A stretch of 64,000 nt of DNA from Diplocarpon mali (lineage: Eukaryota > Ascomycota > Leotiomycetes > Helotiales > Drepanopezizaceae). The translations under genes and the position numbers were made by a program. The stretch spans positions 81,338-145,337 of the forward strand of contig JAENRP010000004.1 in the NCBI GenBank assembly GCA_024741835.1, given 5' to 3'. Position 1 is the stretch's first letter. Each line of letters opens with the position of its first letter. The notes beneath the pieces are model-generated. The model was not told where the DNA came from. It was given only the letters and a program-made list of their open reading frames with translations, and made no database searches. Shown piece after piece: positions 62,246 to 64,000 of the stretch.

Positions 62246-64000
62246 GGTGAATTTGTAAGCCGCAATTTTTGTATTCTTCGAAGATCAGAATGGTGACGCT
62301 GTTCAGGATTGTGGATTTGTTGGAATCGATGAATATATAAACCCCATATTTCAGTCTGAGCACGAGGAACTTAAATGGAAAAAAAGTTTCCTCGATGCGT
62401 TGATAAGATTATAGACGGAACCAAGTGGAATTCTGTCTCATTATGGAGCCCCAGGATGTGAGGGGGNNNNNNNNNNNNNNNNNNNTGCTGGGAGGAAAGT
62501 AATTTGAGCTGCAATTTGGCCAGCAATACTTACACATCTATGCCCCAGTGAAAGCGGTAGAGTGGCATGAGCCATGATCACCACAAAGCGGCCAGCTTGG
62601 GAGGCGCAAGTTAGCTGCCATTGGGACTAGTAGAAGCGTATTTAAGCACAGTACATGGAATTGAAACTGGCTAGCGAAGTCTAGCTCGATGGCAGATTCG
62701 GCGGTGCAAGGGGTTTTGCTGGAGATCTCGGGGTAGCTAAGCGCCGCTGGCGCCTGTTTGTTGGATGCATGTGTGGCAGCTGGTATCGCATAGCAGAGAA
62801 GCGGGTATTGGAGGGATAAACCTAACTGTAGGGCATCCTGGGCAAGAAAAAGTAACGAGATGCAGGGTCTGAGCTGGATCGGCGGGCCGCGGCAGAGCTG
62901 TGCTGCTCCTTTTCAAGAAACGATTCAGCAGATGTTTTGGGAAAGATGCCTGGATTTCGAGTTCCGGTGGACGGTATTGACCGTACCAAAAGGCAGAATG
63001 GAGAAAGGTGAAGTCTCGTGGATCCTGCCAATGTCGTCACCAAGAGAAGGCAGGGCGAGGAAGTGAATCTAAGGAAATATACAGACTCTATTGTCCGCCT
63101 CTCTGGCTACATAAGCGTAAGCCTTTACTGTGATACCCCTTTACATGTGATATCAGGAGCTGGATCAGCCTTGCGGCCGTGGGGCCGGCCAAGGACTGGG
63201 GGTTTAGGGGTCCTGGGGAGAGGAGGAGAGAGGAAGTGATATCATCACGATCGAGCGTAGTGATAGACGGCGCCCAAGTCGCAAGACGCGAGTCGCTTGC
63301 CTGCCCTATACGTTTAGACTCTGCCAGCAGTATACGGGCATGGATCCGCCTGCTGCTCTGGTTCGCCCATTTCAGCAGCTCGTATTTACGGCGTAGCTAC
63401 GCAAAACGCGATTGAGCAAAACGCCTGCTAAGGACCCGACGACATGGCTACCCCCGTGGGCCCCCATGGGCAACCTAATGTAAAAAGGGACCCTTTTCCA
63501 AACTGTCGGGATGAGCCGGCAGGGCAATTCGATCGACTGTGGCTCTGCCAACTCAGACCTGTCGTTGGAAAGGGGGCAAGGGCTGGATCAAGGGTAACTC
63601 AAGCGAAGCTTAGCGAGAGGGGTGTCTCCCGCCCCGTCCCGTCCCGTCCCGTCGTGATATCTCGCCTTCAAAATGTGCCTTTTGATGCGTCCGTGGCAGA
63701 ACAAGGGCAAATATCAACGACATAGAACACCGCCAGCGGTGCGATAAAATCTGCATTTCCACAATTGACGCGGGAACAGATGCCTGTTCTCTCATCGGGG
63801 ATAATGCGGGCCTAACCTCAGATCGCGCTAGCTGCATCGAGCGACAGGTGCAGCGTATGTAAGGATTTTAAGCCCCAGCAAACCTCTCCAAGTCGCCTAT
63901 GACTCGCGAGCTGTCTGTGCCTTGCGGAGTACTGTGCTCGTACTAGGTACATTGTAGAGCGTTGGCGATGAGACGGGTGGAGCAGATCCCCCACTTTGTC
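62246..64000. other. Upstream region of the Myb-like gene to window end
   Basis: No gene supported. A 19-base gap (N) lies at 62467-62485. The short frames between 62.8 and 63.8 kb have no motif. A cccgt pentamer repeated about four times lies near 63629-63652. Confidence 0.5.
62467..62485. other. Assembly gap (19 N)
   Basis: Short run of undetermined bases in the non-coding region upstream of the Myb-like gene. Confidence 0.99.

Overview
This window is nuclear DNA from a filamentous ascomycete fungus (Pezizomycotina); I cannot name the species. The evidence is the gene set: two Zn2Cys6-type transcription factor genes, a secreted GMC oxidoreductase, a GH5 exo-beta-1,3-glucanase, an XLF/Nej1-like NHEJ factor and Rtc1/Sea2. 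The introns are mostly 43-105 bp, with gtaag-like donors and ctaac-like branch points. Three runs of N and one single N show that it is a scaffold.

Layout. 1-5.1 kb: the 3' part of a fungal transcription factor and, in tandem, a secreted GMC oxidoreductase. 7.3-10.4 kb: a kinesin-8-like motor. 11.4-12.4 kb: a decayed SRPK-like kinase. 12.9-15.0 kb: a convergent pair, a mitochondrial GHITM/Bax-inhibitor-like protein and methionine sulfoxide reductase A. 15-21.9 kb: no gene found. 21.9-24.7 kb: a protein joining two cyclic-nucleotide-binding domains to an F-box and leucine-rich repeats. 24.7-31.6 kb: an ORF desert with relics and a dispersed repeat. 31.6-38.6 kb: a GH5 exo-beta-1,3-glucanase and a Leu3-like Zn2Cys6 factor, divergent across about 3 kb. 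38.6-43.5 kb: microsatellites, a short telomere-like tract and an assembly gap. 43.6-57.5 kb: the gene-rich core, with a forkhead factor, cactin, a DUF7918-like protein ending in a SUMO-interacting motif, an XLF-like NHEJ factor and Rtc1/Sea2. 57.5-60.7 kb: an AT-rich island. 60.7-62.2 kb: a Myb/SANT-like protein whose domain appears frameshifted. The last 1.7 kb holds no gene I can support.

The genes are mostly housekeeping (mitotic motor, splicing, TORC1/vacuole signalling, DNA repair, mitochondrial and redox maintenance) and regulatory. There is no secondary-metabolite core enzyme, no intact transposase or reverse transcriptase, and no tRNA or rRNA gene that I could see. The best leads are the cyclic-nucleotide/F-box fusion, four repeated LGxIGG-type motifs in the XLF tail, a GC-AG intron restoring the conserved C-terminus of cactin, the SUMO motif on the DUF7918-like protein, and the decayed kinase with its associated repeat.
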